64,000 nucleotides of DNA from the NCBI GenBank assembly GCA_938016265.1, contig CALLWB010000076.1:62001-126000 (forward strand). The letters are read 5' to 3'. The DNA is from an uncultured Saprospiraceae bacterium. GTDB lineage: Bacteria > Bacteroidota > Bacteroidia > Chitinophagales > Saprospiraceae. Under the pieces are notes generated by a model. That model did not search any database, was not told the origin of the DNA, and saw only the letters and a list, made by a program, of their open reading frames with translations. Of the stretch, positions 9,501-18,241 are shown in pieces. A program made the position numbers and the translations under genes. Position 1 is the first letter of the stretch, and every line of letters starts with the position of its first letter.

Positions 9501-10869
9501 GAATAGTAAGATCTTTATTGGGAAATCGACCTGCGAAATCTCTGTAAGGAACAATATACCAAAATCCGATTCCTTCAGAACCCGCAGCTACGTTGTTGAT
9601 ATAAGTGTTGTCATTGTTGGTGATCCAGAAGGTGGCGGGAGACAATTTTCGTCTATCGTCTCGTTGAGCAAGGTCATGCTCCTGAATATGTTCTCCTTCT
9701 AAAGGAGCTCTGGATGATAATCCTAAATTTCCATCAAATATATTGAGGTGTTCTGATCCATCCTCCAGAAAAAACCCATGTCCGATATGATCGTAAGCAA
9801 CATTGTCTACAATCTCCGCTCCATCTGTGCTGTGGACAGTAATGGCACGGTTGAATGATTTTTCAATGGTGGAATTTCTAATGTACTGCCCACCAACAAG
9901 TCCACATTTATGCCAGTGAAAAGGATATCTGCCTAACCTACCAGATTGCCCCATATGACGAAGATTGGCTCCTTCTATCTGTGCCTTTCCTGTTCCCATG
10001 ACCATAATATGACCGCCAAATTTAGCGTTTGTTTCGAGTACTCCTTGTATGGTAATGTTTCTTGACAATAGGCCGACTTCAGCACGTTCATCAAGGGTCC
10101 TGGTTCCGTTTTGGTAGGACTGTAGGGTGCCCCAGTGTTGGTATTCAAGTGGTTGGTCGAGCGAAAGTATTCTCTTGTTTGTAGAAATTGAAGTGATTGT
10201 TCGCACTTCTGCTTCCTCAAAATCAAAACCTGTGGAGGCAATGACAATTCGATCTCCAACCTCCCAAGTGGGCACGGGATCTTTTAGCAATATAGATGTA
10301 GCTCCGACATTTGCCGTTGCGTCTAGTTGGGTCCAGGATTTTTTTGTTTTTCCGTGAATACTGATCGTCCCATTGTTCATTGCCATTATAAACTTATTTC
10401 CCATATCATCGACATTCGAGTTGGTATTAAACTCATAACTTATATCATCACTTTTCAGCGAAATTATTCCCTGTTTATCATATTTATTGGTGTCGGTGCC
10501 CCATTCAAACACTGCACCAGACCCAATAACAGCAATCAATTGGGCGGTAAGATGAAGGTCGATATTGAGATCTGCCTTTAGCACTCCATTGACAATAAGT
10601 TTTTTTATGGTAACGTCCTTGTTGAGAGTAACAGTGTGGCCTGCCGAGATAGTAACATCATCATTCTGACCAGGTACTTGATTGGAACTCCAGATAGCAG
10701 GGTTACTCCATAGGCCGGTCCCTGTTGTAGTAATACTTGCCAAATTGTTGAATTCGGCTTCTGAACCACTGCACATAGTTGATTTGGGAGGTTCAAAAGT
10801 CTCTGCTTCTCCATTCGCTACAAGCGAAGAGACAAACAAACTAAGAAGAAGTAGGTAGAACTTATTCAT
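3520..10869 (-). CDS. Giant surface protein: G8, CEMIP-like beta-helix, Ig-like/malectin array, dockerin-like C-terminus
   Basis: 2449 residues if started at the ATG at 10869, which gives a clean signal peptide (MNKFYLLLLSLFVSSLVANG); an in-frame ATG eight codons upstream would bury it. A G8 domain lies at about 40-175. The beta-helix follows with GRYPFHWH, KSFNRAITVHSTDG and YDHIGHGFFLEDGSE. A calcium-binding stretch DADGDGTLDADE is near 1045. From about 1200 there are alternating Ig-like units. Two units contain an inserted malectin-like domain (about 1330-1481 and 1636-1783, each opening with INAGGP and closing with IxPRSF), and two equivalent units lack it. The last ~225 residues form a module (MEGPFAS, VVDWVVVQLRD, HRNHL) ending in two dockerin-like loops (GDASSDNEINAQDRS and DVTLDGNVDAADRS). 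No T9SS sorting domain is visible. Surface polysaccharide binding or cleavage is inference. Confidence 0.9.
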   Translation of the reverse strand: MNKFYLLLLSLFVSSLVANGEAETFEPPKSTMCSGSEAEFNNLASITTTGTGLWSNPAIWSSNQVPGQNDDVTISAGHTVTLNKDVTIKKLIVNGVLKADLNIDLHLTAQLIAVIGSGAVFEWGTDTNKYDKQGIISLKSDDISYEFNTNSNVDDMGNKFIMAMNNGTISIHGKTKKSWTQLDATANVGATSILLKDPVPTWEVGDRIVIASTGFDFEEAEVRTITSISTNKRILSLDQPLEYQHWGTLQSYQNGTRTLDERAEVGLLSRNITIQGVLETNAKFGGHIMVMGTGKAQIEGANLRHMGQSGRLGRYPFHWHKCGLVGGQYIRNSTIEKSFNRAITVHSTDGAEIVDNVAYDHIGHGFFLEDGSEHLNIFDGNLGLSSRAPLEGEHIQEHDLAQRDDRRKLSPATFWITNNDNTYINNVAAGSEGIGFWYIVPYRDFAGRFPNKDLTIQPIRKFENNVAHSCSSIGVAFNGYFFPDTIAGGTILEVVHDNTRTFNNPPNPTLKNNLAYKCSGNGLWTLTESAMHENWTLADNGAHTFHVFFQSFKNCLFVGQSDNKGAPRTAEEFAFGYQVPEPLFIKRRSRFNAFAFYDGPLGLENCHFANYPDENFNVMQILGAAVVSPSTQTKNLSFENVAHDQKLTFVPVERDGRTSQNHEEGVQSTALATLDPTFSGEVGTYTVDVVAPNTYYPYESEILKGPAGTLRPDWDAWFNPNAKYGVIESQSKQQSIGTTNMFLTRMKAGEFRTMTLEWNKNAKALNNQWKIMPIMSDNYVYRVQPTEVFEKWERMKLGHSAQNEYIDVEYVNIPAGFVIGNYGVPNHMIQEPSLMALRSQTSRTAYFFDDNTLHIRYVATNPNLKHATDYRVAVSEYLDINFNNAKSQAFRNAGELPIAEFNTGVDNRASLSAVGLPLGTIGSQPEFNNFNVYKDGDNIVERTDYDLNIGRQVWTGLPYLKIDFAGTATPQVFIKDGTTDHYLGVLTDGVNTLSLDGLATKLGDVNQIKLRFWEDKFDAGVTTALIHIKEITIGSGLADADGDGTLDADEKLSCRSASNAIDLGFDFNTEKLGWVANVGSNFETLEAISLAAPINTDPQIAKNGLNFSGNQANRIAVRFKSDEADVVSLYYTTTTGPNYSELKKQTFNYTTPGQWVKAVFDFSADTRWAGRTITSLLFDFPENTTGGGQVWTHIDYIRNDIPNFVTVSNVGTPNCGQSASFLANISFPTGQEYIQWQYNDGNNWLDIFGATLVNYTAPPETALLPHRVRGHRLYGCEVFSDPISANVIAPPTPTTQGNTTVCQSVALQTLTASPSGGYWTHDNAEEEVDGILSPIYINAGGPSSSQGGFSWYQDGHFLNGTTYSYSPNAGVANASSKEIYRTERNATGDLNYEITLPNGFYEINLHFAELWSGAFNPGARVFGIDIEGATVAPQIDIFNEVGGNAALIKSYNVNLTDGELNIDLTKITQNPKISGITILPRSFNPQDAGPGTHTMTYHYVNPTSGCAASKSTSITVNSAPSVATNGDQTICQNEAVSLIASSSNSGAANYKWYLAGTNTIVTNGATANVSPTQSTDYEARVTIGGCQSFPSDPVRVTVNPLPAQPTVPANQTVCQRGPALTLSASPDGGEWSGTGIVGSPIHINAGGPTVTEGGRTWQADQYFLNGNAYTANPAVNGTASQQIYKSERWMPSGDLNYAIPVANGDYQVRLYFAETYQPLQCPSARVFNIALEGTVIESNFEIYAEAGSNEALRKTYDVTVTGGVLDIAFLANIENPKINAISIFPRSFDRLGAGPGDHVLTYNYTDPATGCSRSKNVTYTVSNPPVATTSGNTNICLGESTTLFGTASSGATMVYRWFQVGVSGFISAQQNLTVSPTQNTTYHFYAIVDGCWSFVAPVSVNVNQPPAPPTVSSAQTLCQRGGNFNLTASPSGGTWSGPGITGANFNPTTAGPGIHQLTYDYTDANGCSSSNTTNFTVETAPVASVSGSTTICVGGSAVLTASATGTGTKTFSWYFAGTNTLVHQGQTYVVSPTQTTSYVILATVDGCLSYRSSNVTVTVNSLPGVPTVSGPQTLCERGAAINLTASPSGGVWSGSGISGNSFNPTTAGPGIHPLSYVYTNSNGCSNSNSTNFTVDAAPIALATAGSTSVCAGREVALNGSTSTSGSTFDYLWYLAGTSTQVSTQQNPVVSPLADTDYKMIVTVDGCASFPSPTISINVDPTNAVCFSAKAMMEGPFASGVMIDNLKENGFLVLTEPYTTLGFTGLTNSGIVVPSSVFTGSGANNDVVDWVVVQLRDKTNPQTVVASAAMLLEQDGEIITYEQGRKSSILSFNVPHDNYYLAIFHRNHLPIMTANPVPFNGISSIFDFTSNGMPTYGTGARTQLSTSLWGMITGDASSDNEINAQDRSDTWNSRNQSGYLLPDVTLDGNVDAADRSKTWNNRNKTGTIDR

Positions 10870-10932
10870 AATTTTGGGTTGTAATGAAAACATGCCTTTT
10901 TCAAGGCCTATTTTTGATTGTAATATTGTTTC

Positions 10933-10953
10933 CTTGTCTATTTTTTTGACAAG
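10933..10953 (-). terminator. Short hairpin between giant genes
   Basis: CTTGTC and GACAAG form a 6-bp stem around a 9-nt T-rich loop, downstream of the third giant gene on the minus strand. It is weak, so read-through into the next giant gene is plausible. Confidence 0.3.
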
Positions 10954-10990
10954 ATTGTATACGCTCTAAAGTGTCGTCTAATTAGGTAAA

Positions 10991-13900
10991 CTATCTATCA
11001 ACAGTTCCGGCTTGATTCCTGTTATTCCAGGTTTTACTTCTATCAGCAGCATCAACGTTACCATCCAGGGTTACGTCAGGCAATAAATAGCCAGACTGGT
11101 TTCTGCTATTCCATGTTTCACTTCTGTCCTGTGCATCTACACTATTATCGCTGCTTGCGTCACCTGTTATCATTCCCCACAAACCTGTCGAAAGCTGAAT
11201 TCTGGCTCCGGTACCATAGGTCGCCATACCATTCGACGTAAAGTCAAAAATAGATGGTACACCGGAAAACGGGACAGGATTAGCGGTCATTACAGGGAGA
11301 TGGTTTCTATGGAATATTGCCAGGTAATAATTGTCGTGCGCCACATTAAAACTTAGGATGTTCGATTTTCGCCCTTGTTCATAAGTAATAATTTCCCCGT
11401 CTTGTTCAAGTAACATGGCTGCTGCTGCTACAATTGTGAGGGGATTATTTTTGTCTCTAAGTTGAACAACCACCCAATCGACGATATCATTGTTGGCTCC
11501 GGTTCCAGATAATACAGAATTTGGAATCACCATGCCGGCGTTACCCAACCCTGTGAAACCAATCGCTGTATAGGGTTCTGCCAATACTAAAAAGCCATTT
11601 TCCTTTAAATTGTCAATCATACTTGCTGAAGCAAATGGTCCTTCCAGCATAGTCTTCGCTTCAAAACATACGGCGTTTGCCGGATCGACATCAACAGATA
11701 TTGCAGCAGAAGGGAAGGAAGAACAGCCATCGACCGTAACAACCAGCTGATAATCGGTATCAGTAGTAGGAGCTATTGTTGGATTTTGTTGTGATGAAAC
11801 CAGCATATTCGTTCCAGCCAGATACCAGTCGTAAGAGATGTTTGTCCCGTTATTCGGAGTACTTCCTGATAAGTCTATTTCTCTTCCAGAACAAACACTT
11901 ATACTTCCAGAAGCAACAGCTGTTGGAGCTGCATTAACAGTCATCGTTGTGGTATTCGACTTTTCACACCCTGTTGTCGGATCTATATAGTCATAAGTCA
12001 GTGTATGACTGCCAGCACCTGCGGAGGAAGCATCAAAACTCATCGGCAAAACTGCAATGGCAGACACCTTGGGATTATCACTTGCCCCTTTCAAAAAGTC
12101 CAGATCCAATACCCCATCTGAAACAGAAACCGAGTATGTTTTTATTAATGCCGTTGCTGGGCCTGCTTCATCAAAGATGTCAACGTTACTGTCTACTGTT
12201 GATCCTTCGAGGGAAATATTGAACAGACGAGCCCCAACCACTTGTAATGGAGCATACAGTTCTGCTAAATGAATTTGAACTTGATATTCGCCGGAAGGCA
12301 TAGGAATTTCGTAATTGAGATTGCCGCCAGACCATCTTTCTGTATGATAAATGCTTTCGCTTGCTGTGTTTGCAATTGGAACTGCAGCGCCAAAGGTATT
12401 CCCATTAATAAAATGTTGATCTGCAAGCCAGCTTATTCCTCCTTCAGAAACAGTCGGCCCTCCAGAATTTATGAAGATCGGCGACCCAATAATGCCGGGT
12501 CCAGACCACTGCCCTCCATCAGGAGAAGCGGTCAATATTTCTTGTGCTGCTGTTTCGCAAAGTGTCTCTGGTGGGGAGACGGTTGGAGTTGCAGGTAGCG
12601 GATTTACAGTAATTGTTATTGGGGCTGTTCGGTAGGATAAACACCCTGCTGCTGTAGTCTCCAATTCGTATGTCGAGGTGGTAGTTGGGCTTACTGTTGG
12701 GTTTTGCTGGGTTGATACTACAGTGTTTGACATTCCCAGGTACCATTTGTAGGTTTTTGCGCCTGTGCCTGTTGTGCTACCTGACAATAGGGCAGATTCG
12801 CCTGCGCAAATTGCTGTGCTTCCTGCAGCAGTTGCGACAGGAGCGGCAGATACAGTAAACGTAGTTGTATTGGATTTGGAACATCCCGTAAGTGGATCTG
12901 TGTAGTTGTACGTCAAAACATGGGCCCCAGGGCCAGCAACTTCACCACTAAAACTTTTTGGCAAAACTGCAATCGCCGAGACTTTTGGATTGCCAGGGTT
13001 GTTTAAAAAGTCCAGATCAAGGTTGGTATCTGTTATATTAATGTTGTACGTCTTAATTAATGCAGTAGCAGCTCCGGCTTCGTCAAAAATATCAATCGTG
13101 TTTTCTACAATTGCGCCTTCAATTCGAATGTCGAATACTCGTGCTCCTGTTGTTTGGGAAGCACCATGCATTTCTGCCAGATGTATTTGTATCTGATACT
13201 CTCCTGGGACAACAGGAATATCGTATCGGAGAATCCCAGAAGCCCATCGTTCCGTTTGATAAATACTTTGACTTGCTGTATTTGATACTGATGCCGCACC
13301 AAAATTAGTTGCGCCACCATTGGTGAAATTTTGATCTGCTATCCAGAAAATACCTCCCTCTGCTATTGCTGGTCCTCCTGCATTAATATATAGAGGAGAG
13401 CCGACAATACCGGTTCCAGACCAAGCTCCTCCAACTGGATTTGCTGTTAAGGAGATGGCACCTAACTCACAGACCGTTTGCGCTCCAGCAATCGTTGGCG
13501 TTTGGGGAAGTGAATTGACCGTTACCGTGACTGGAGCAGATCGGAGCGAGGGACAACTTCCGACTGTAGCTTCCAATTCGTAGCTGGTCGTCTGGGTTGG
13601 GTTGATGGTATAGTTTTGCTGATTGGAAACTAATGTGTTTGTTCCTGCTATGAACCATTTGTAAGTTTTGGCACCGGTACCAGTTGCTGACCCTTGAAGG
13701 GTTGTTGCTGTAGTTGTGCAGATTGTGGTCGTTCCTGTTGCTGTAGCTAATGGCGCTGGAGCGACTGTCATTGTTGTCGTTTTGGAACTGGAGCATCCAG
13801 AAAACGGATTGGTGTATTTGTAGGTTAAGGTGTGTGCACCAGCTCCAGCTGTTGCCGGATCAAACGTTTTGGGTAAAACAGCGATTGCTGAAATTTTGGG

Positions 13901-16900
13901 ATTTTGAACCCCTTTAATCAAATCAATGTTGAGCATGCCGTCATTCACGGAAGTAGAATATGTTTTTATAACTGCTGTACTTGCCCCCCCTGTGGCATAA
14001 ATATCGAAGGCATTTTCTACTACCGTTCCTTCTAGGTTTATACCGAACACTCTTACTCCATTGTTATGGGCACCAGGCCAGATTTCGGCAAAGTGTAACT
14101 CCACTTCGTACGCTCCATTGGGGACAGGTATCTGATAGAGTAAATCTGAAGCGGCATACCTTTCAGACCGATAAAGTTCTTGTGCCGAAGTATTTGCAAC
14201 AGTAGCTATTGGGGAATAAGAATAGGTTGTTCCATTAATGAAATTTTGATCTGCAATCCAAGTGTGACCTCCTTCCTCGACGGAAAGACTTCCTGCATTT
14301 ATATAAATCGGGGAGCCGACTATTCCTGTTCCTGACCATTCTCCTCCTTTCGGGAATGCTGTTAATACTTTTTGAGGGCCTAATTCGCAAATGGTTTCGG
14401 CTGCATTTACTGTTGGTAACGAAGGTGGGGGATTGACATTGATGGTGGATACTTGTGTGTCGTAGCAGCCTGTTCTTGGGTCGCGATAGTTGTAGGTAAC
14501 CTCGTGGGTACCGACTGAAAGACCTGAAGGATCAACACTTTTTGGGAGGATAGCGATACCGCAAAGTTTGGGGTTTTGCACTCCCTGGTTTAACTGTAAA
14601 TTTAACAGGCCGTCTGTTACTTTGACAACATATGGCTTTATTAATGCGGTGTTGCCGCCTGCTTGATCATAAATGTCTACTTGGCTTTCTACCGTTGTGC
14701 CTTCCATAGAAACATCAAAGACTCTAACTCCTGCAGCTTGGGCACTACCCCAGGTTTCTGCGAAATGGAGTTCAACTTCATATTCTCCCGGAGAAACAGG
14801 GATGTTATATTGAAGATTGCCATTCATCCATCTTTCTGATTTGTAAATGTCTCCAGTTGCTGTATTAGCAATGTTCAACCCAGCGTTGAATGGAGTAACA
14901 TTTCCATTCACAAAGTGTTGGTCTGCTAGCCAGTCAAACCCATTCATTACTACTGCATTTCCTCCTGCATTTATGTATAGTTTTGTACCGATTATTCCGG
15001 TTCCTGTCCAGTAGCCTCCAGTTGGATTTCCTACCAAGCTAGCAATATTGTCCATACTGCATACATTAAATTGAGTAGGAGTTGTAGGTTGTACATGTGG
15101 TGTGAAAAGGCATGCATCGGAAGGATCGAGAATTCCATCACCATCCAGGTCACCCAAGGAGGAAATAATCCAATCTATTTCGAAGGTTATGCCATTTCCC
15201 GTAAAGGGGTCAAATCGTAAGTTTGTTATTCTGCTATTCCATTCTGGGTCTGCTCCAACATTAAAGAATACATATTGCCAGTCGCCATTTCCTGTATAAG
15301 TTCCAAAGACCTGTCGGCCTCCTGAGAATCCGGGGGCATTATCCCTGCCCCAAAACAAATGTGGGCTCCCATTGCTGGTTGCCTTCATCCGAACTATAAT
15401 ATAATTGACTTCGCTTGCAAGGAAGTGGAAGTCGTTCTTATAAAATTGAGGATCTGAGGTTGTAGACGTCCCCATAACGGAATAGGAGGTCATATTGCCC
15501 GAGCTATTTGTTAGTGTCCATCCTTCAGTATTTTGTTCGTTAAACTGGAAGGCAAAGTCTTTTGGGTCGATTGGGTTTCTTCCTCGATTGGACTCGAAAA
15601 AATCGGTATGTCCATCACCATCGGTATCGAGCGCCGGAAGCGAGACGTCAAAGAGCCAAGCAAACGACCAGCTTTGTCGAAGTGTGGTTGCTACTGGGCG
15701 GAAGTATAAATCTCCATTGTTTTGTCTGAAATAGCCTGTTGAAGTCGCTGCATTGAGGGACGCAAGTGAGTTGTGTTGAGTTCCGGGAATGGAAAGCCAG
15801 GTAAACTTACCTAAGTTTTCAAAACGAGCAAGAAATGTGTCCCCGACATTAGCATCATCCATATGATAATCGAAGGTGTTATTGCCTGGCAGACTTTCGA
15901 ATCTGTAGGTGTACATAAACCCTTCATTGACAATAATTGGGAGCTGTTGTTTTTCCTTGTATCCGTTAATGTAGTATTGGCCAGCAGTTGGGGTACTTAC
16001 CTTTGTTCTTTCCATGGAGATATTTGGAAAATTTGTAAGCGCCCCGGAATAATGCAAGTAGCCAAGCACAAAGTCATGATTACTTTTGTAGGCATTGGTC
16101 CAATTGGCAGGTTGAGTTTCATCACCAACGAGATGTAGTGGATGGTTTGCAACTACACTTGTACCGGCAGTCCCCGTGAGCGTTCCATCATCATCCATTA
16201 AAATATTATTCCACATTCTGGGATGTGTATTGTCATTTGCGTCTGCATAACCGCTTTGATTTATGGTATAATCAGGGTACTCCAATCTTGGTAGTGTCCC
16301 CGGATGATCTGTTGTTATCCCCGAAAAATGATGGTTGACGTGTTTTGTTGCTGCACCGATCGGTCGGATCAGGTTGGCGTTGTTGGCATCCCATCCTACA
16401 AAGTAGCTGTCTCTTACTTTGCCAGCGCCATCGTAAGTAGCATATAGCCACCTATTTCCGGAAATATTACCCAAGCCCGAATCTGCTACAAAAAGAGACT
16501 GATCCGTCTGGCAATAATTGGCAAGAAAGACGTGTGTTTTATTATCAACATAAATATTATCTCGAAACAGAACCCGGTCAACATAGGCTCCTCCAATACC
16601 TCCGTAAACACCTACATCGTTAGAATACCAAGTGCAATCTTCAATTAATTTCCATTGGGCACTATTCCAACCAGCATTTTTAATAATAGAATGATCGGTG
16701 TCCAATCTGTCAAAGAAATCAAAGGCACTCATGCAGCTGTGTGCTTTGTTTCCCTTAAACATTCCTAGAGGCTCCAAGTATGGTTTTAGTCCTGAGAAGT
16801 AGGGGTCTCCAGCGGAGTCACCAATTGGGTCTATTGGCATGATAAACCAGAAACCTGTTCCGTGCCCTTGTCCGTTGTAAGAGGCGGTGCCTGCAGCAAC

Positions 16901-18178
16901 ATTGTCTTCAAAGGTGTTATTGGGGTTGGTGATCCAGTAGGAAGATGGGGCTCTATTTTGAAGTTCGTTCAGCTCATTGTCGGATATAGTTACTTGTTCT
17001 CCATCGGCTGGTCTTTTGGTTAATACGACTACATTTTTTCTGATAATGTTAAATCGTTCTGTGCCATCTTCGAGAAAGAGTCCATGGCCTATGTGGTCGT
17101 AGAAAAAGTTGTTTTCTACTAAAGTATTTTCTGTGCCATGTATGGTGAGCGCTCTATTGAATGACTTATGGACGCTGCTATTTTTGAAGTACTGGCCTGT
17201 GCCTAAATTTTTGACCAGGTGCCAGTGAAACGGATATCTACCAACGATTGATTTTTGACCGACTCTGAATAATTCTATTCCGCTGATGTATGCTTTTCCA
17301 GAATAATGAACCATCATATGAGCACCAAAACCATTGGTATCCGAGCTTGGATCTCCTTCGATTGTAATATTTCGTGTGAGCAAACCGACTTCGGCCCTTA
17401 GATTTGCTGTCCATGTTTTTGAACCGGAGGAATAGATTTTGTCTTCCCCGGAATGTGGGTACATAAAATTGGAAGTAAGGGTCAATGTCTTGCCATCTGG
17501 ACTGACACTTTGAATCGTTTTCTGTTCGGCTTCATCTCCACTAAACCTAGTAGAAGTGACGACTATCTTCGCGTTGTTTGGCCAATTGACTGCCTCCTGA
17601 AGGGTGATTTGATTTGAACCTACAGGAACTAAGCCGTCTAGATGTGTCCAGGTTTTTACGGTGTTGTCGCCATGCATTCGGATGGTTCCATTGTTCATGG
17701 CTGCAATAAATTTATCGCCAGAACCTGATACATTTTGTCCATCATTTGCTCCGAAAAGTTGAAATCTACCTCGACCTGTATATGGATTGCCAGTTGTACC
17801 AACTTGTAAATCAGCATTTGCTCCACTAATTAAAATCCATTCGGTAAGTACGTGAAAGTCGTCTTCCGCCGCAGTGTTTCTGAGGCGTCCGTTTACTGTT
17901 AAGTTTTTGGAGAAGCAATTGCCCTTGAGGTACACCCAAATGCCCTGTGGTATAGTCACATTGTCCACTCCTGTTGGGACTGAGCCGGAGCTCCAGGTGT
18001 TAGGATTGTCCCAATTGCCATTTTGAACGGCAGAGACATTCGCAAAATTGTTCTTATCGATAGTTTCTTCACCACAAATTGTTATAACCGGTGGTTCAAA
18101 ATTTTCGACTTTAGGGGTTTTGGCTTCTTCCCCAGATAAAAACCAACTGAAAAAGAAAAGAAGTAGTGTTTTTTGCAT
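10991..18178 (-). CDS. Giant surface protein: G8, CEMIP-like beta-helix, four nested malectin domains, dockerin-like C-terminus
   Basis: 2395 residues from the ATG at 18178 (MQKTLLLFFFSWFLSG signal peptide); an upstream in-frame ATG at 18217 would add 13 residues before the signal. A G8 domain is at about 40-170. The beta-helix carries GRYPFHWH, KSFNRALTIHGTE and YDHIGHGLFLEDGTE. Calcium-binding stretches are DTDGDGHTDFFE (about 853) and DLDGDGILDPSDAC (about 1013). Four malectin-like domains lie at roughly 1070-1213, 1290-1437, 1594-1740 and 1900-2047. Each is inserted in a GG-W-(S/T)G-TG/PG type Ig-like unit and mostly alternates with a second Ig-like type (KWYLAGTNT-like, DGCxS). Residues ~2170-2395 repeat the C-terminal module of the neighbouring giant protein almost residue for residue. 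Malectin domains bind di-glucose-type glycans in eukaryotes. A glycan-binding or glycan-degrading surface role is inferred; the real substrate is unknown. Confidence 0.9.
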   Translation of the reverse strand: MQKTLLLFFFSWFLSGEEAKTPKVENFEPPVITICGEETIDKNNFANVSAVQNGNWDNPNTWSSGSVPTGVDNVTIPQGIWVYLKGNCFSKNLTVNGRLRNTAAEDDFHVLTEWILISGANADLQVGTTGNPYTGRGRFQLFGANDGQNVSGSGDKFIAAMNNGTIRMHGDNTVKTWTHLDGLVPVGSNQITLQEAVNWPNNAKIVVTSTRFSGDEAEQKTIQSVSPDGKTLTLTSNFMYPHSGEDKIYSSGSKTWTANLRAEVGLLTRNITIEGDPSSDTNGFGAHMMVHYSGKAYISGIELFRVGQKSIVGRYPFHWHLVKNLGTGQYFKNSSVHKSFNRALTIHGTENTLVENNFFYDHIGHGLFLEDGTERFNIIRKNVVVLTKRPADGEQVTISDNELNELQNRAPSSYWITNPNNTFEDNVAAGTASYNGQGHGTGFWFIMPIDPIGDSAGDPYFSGLKPYLEPLGMFKGNKAHSCMSAFDFFDRLDTDHSIIKNAGWNSAQWKLIEDCTWYSNDVGVYGGIGGAYVDRVLFRDNIYVDNKTHVFLANYCQTDQSLFVADSGLGNISGNRWLYATYDGAGKVRDSYFVGWDANNANLIRPIGAATKHVNHHFSGITTDHPGTLPRLEYPDYTINQSGYADANDNTHPRMWNNILMDDDGTLTGTAGTSVVANHPLHLVGDETQPANWTNAYKSNHDFVLGYLHYSGALTNFPNISMERTKVSTPTAGQYYINGYKEKQQLPIIVNEGFMYTYRFESLPGNNTFDYHMDDANVGDTFLARFENLGKFTWLSIPGTQHNSLASLNAATSTGYFRQNNGDLYFRPVATTLRQSWSFAWLFDVSLPALDTDGDGHTDFFESNRGRNPIDPKDFAFQFNEQNTEGWTLTNSSGNMTSYSVMGTSTTSDPQFYKNDFHFLASEVNYIIVRMKATSNGSPHLFWGRDNAPGFSGGRQVFGTYTGNGDWQYVFFNVGADPEWNSRITNLRFDPFTGNGITFEIDWIISSLGDLDGDGILDPSDACLFTPHVQPTTPTQFNVCSMDNIASLVGNPTGGYWTGTGIIGTKLYINAGGNAVVMNGFDWLADQHFVNGNVTPFNAGLNIANTATGDIYKSERWMNGNLQYNIPVSPGEYEVELHFAETWGSAQAAGVRVFDVSMEGTTVESQVDIYDQAGGNTALIKPYVVKVTDGLLNLQLNQGVQNPKLCGIAILPKSVDPSGLSVGTHEVTYNYRDPRTGCYDTQVSTINVNPPPSLPTVNAAETICELGPQKVLTAFPKGGEWSGTGIVGSPIYINAGSLSVEEGGHTWIADQNFINGTTYSYSPIATVANTSAQELYRSERYAASDLLYQIPVPNGAYEVELHFAEIWPGAHNNGVRVFGINLEGTVVENAFDIYATGGASTAVIKTYSTSVNDGMLNIDLIKGVQNPKISAIAVLPKTFDPATAGAGAHTLTYKYTNPFSGCSSSKTTTMTVAPAPLATATGTTTICTTTATTLQGSATGTGAKTYKWFIAGTNTLVSNQQNYTINPTQTTSYELEATVGSCPSLRSAPVTVTVNSLPQTPTIAGAQTVCELGAISLTANPVGGAWSGTGIVGSPLYINAGGPAIAEGGIFWIADQNFTNGGATNFGAASVSNTASQSIYQTERWASGILRYDIPVVPGEYQIQIHLAEMHGASQTTGARVFDIRIEGAIVENTIDIFDEAGAATALIKTYNINITDTNLDLDFLNNPGNPKVSAIAVLPKSFSGEVAGPGAHVLTYNYTDPLTGCSKSNTTTFTVSAAPVATAAGSTAICAGESALLSGSTTGTGAKTYKWYLGMSNTVVSTQQNPTVSPTTTSTYELETTAAGCLSYRTAPITITVNPLPATPTVSPPETLCETAAQEILTASPDGGQWSGPGIIGSPIFINSGGPTVSEGGISWLADQHFINGNTFGAAVPIANTASESIYHTERWSGGNLNYEIPMPSGEYQVQIHLAELYAPLQVVGARLFNISLEGSTVDSNVDIFDEAGPATALIKTYSVSVSDGVLDLDFLKGASDNPKVSAIAVLPMSFDASSAGAGSHTLTYDYIDPTTGCEKSNTTTMTVNAAPTAVASGSISVCSGREIDLSGSTPNNGTNISYDWYLAGTNMLVSSQQNPTIAPTTDTDYQLVVTVDGCSSFPSAAISVDVDPANAVCFEAKTMLEGPFASASMIDNLKENGFLVLAEPYTAIGFTGLGNAGMVIPNSVLSGTGANNDIVDWVVVQLRDKNNPLTIVAAAAMLLEQDGEIITYEQGRKSNILSFNVAHDNYYLAIFHRNHLPVMTANPVPFSGVPSIFDFTSNGMATYGTGARIQLSTGLWGMITGDASSDNSVDAQDRSETWNSRNQSGYLLPDVTLDGNVDAADRSKTWNNRNQAGTVDR

Positions 18179-18241
18179 AACCTTTATTTTTGTCCGGATG
18201 TTAATAAAGTTAACCAAAATGTCGCAATTCCTTAATAATTA

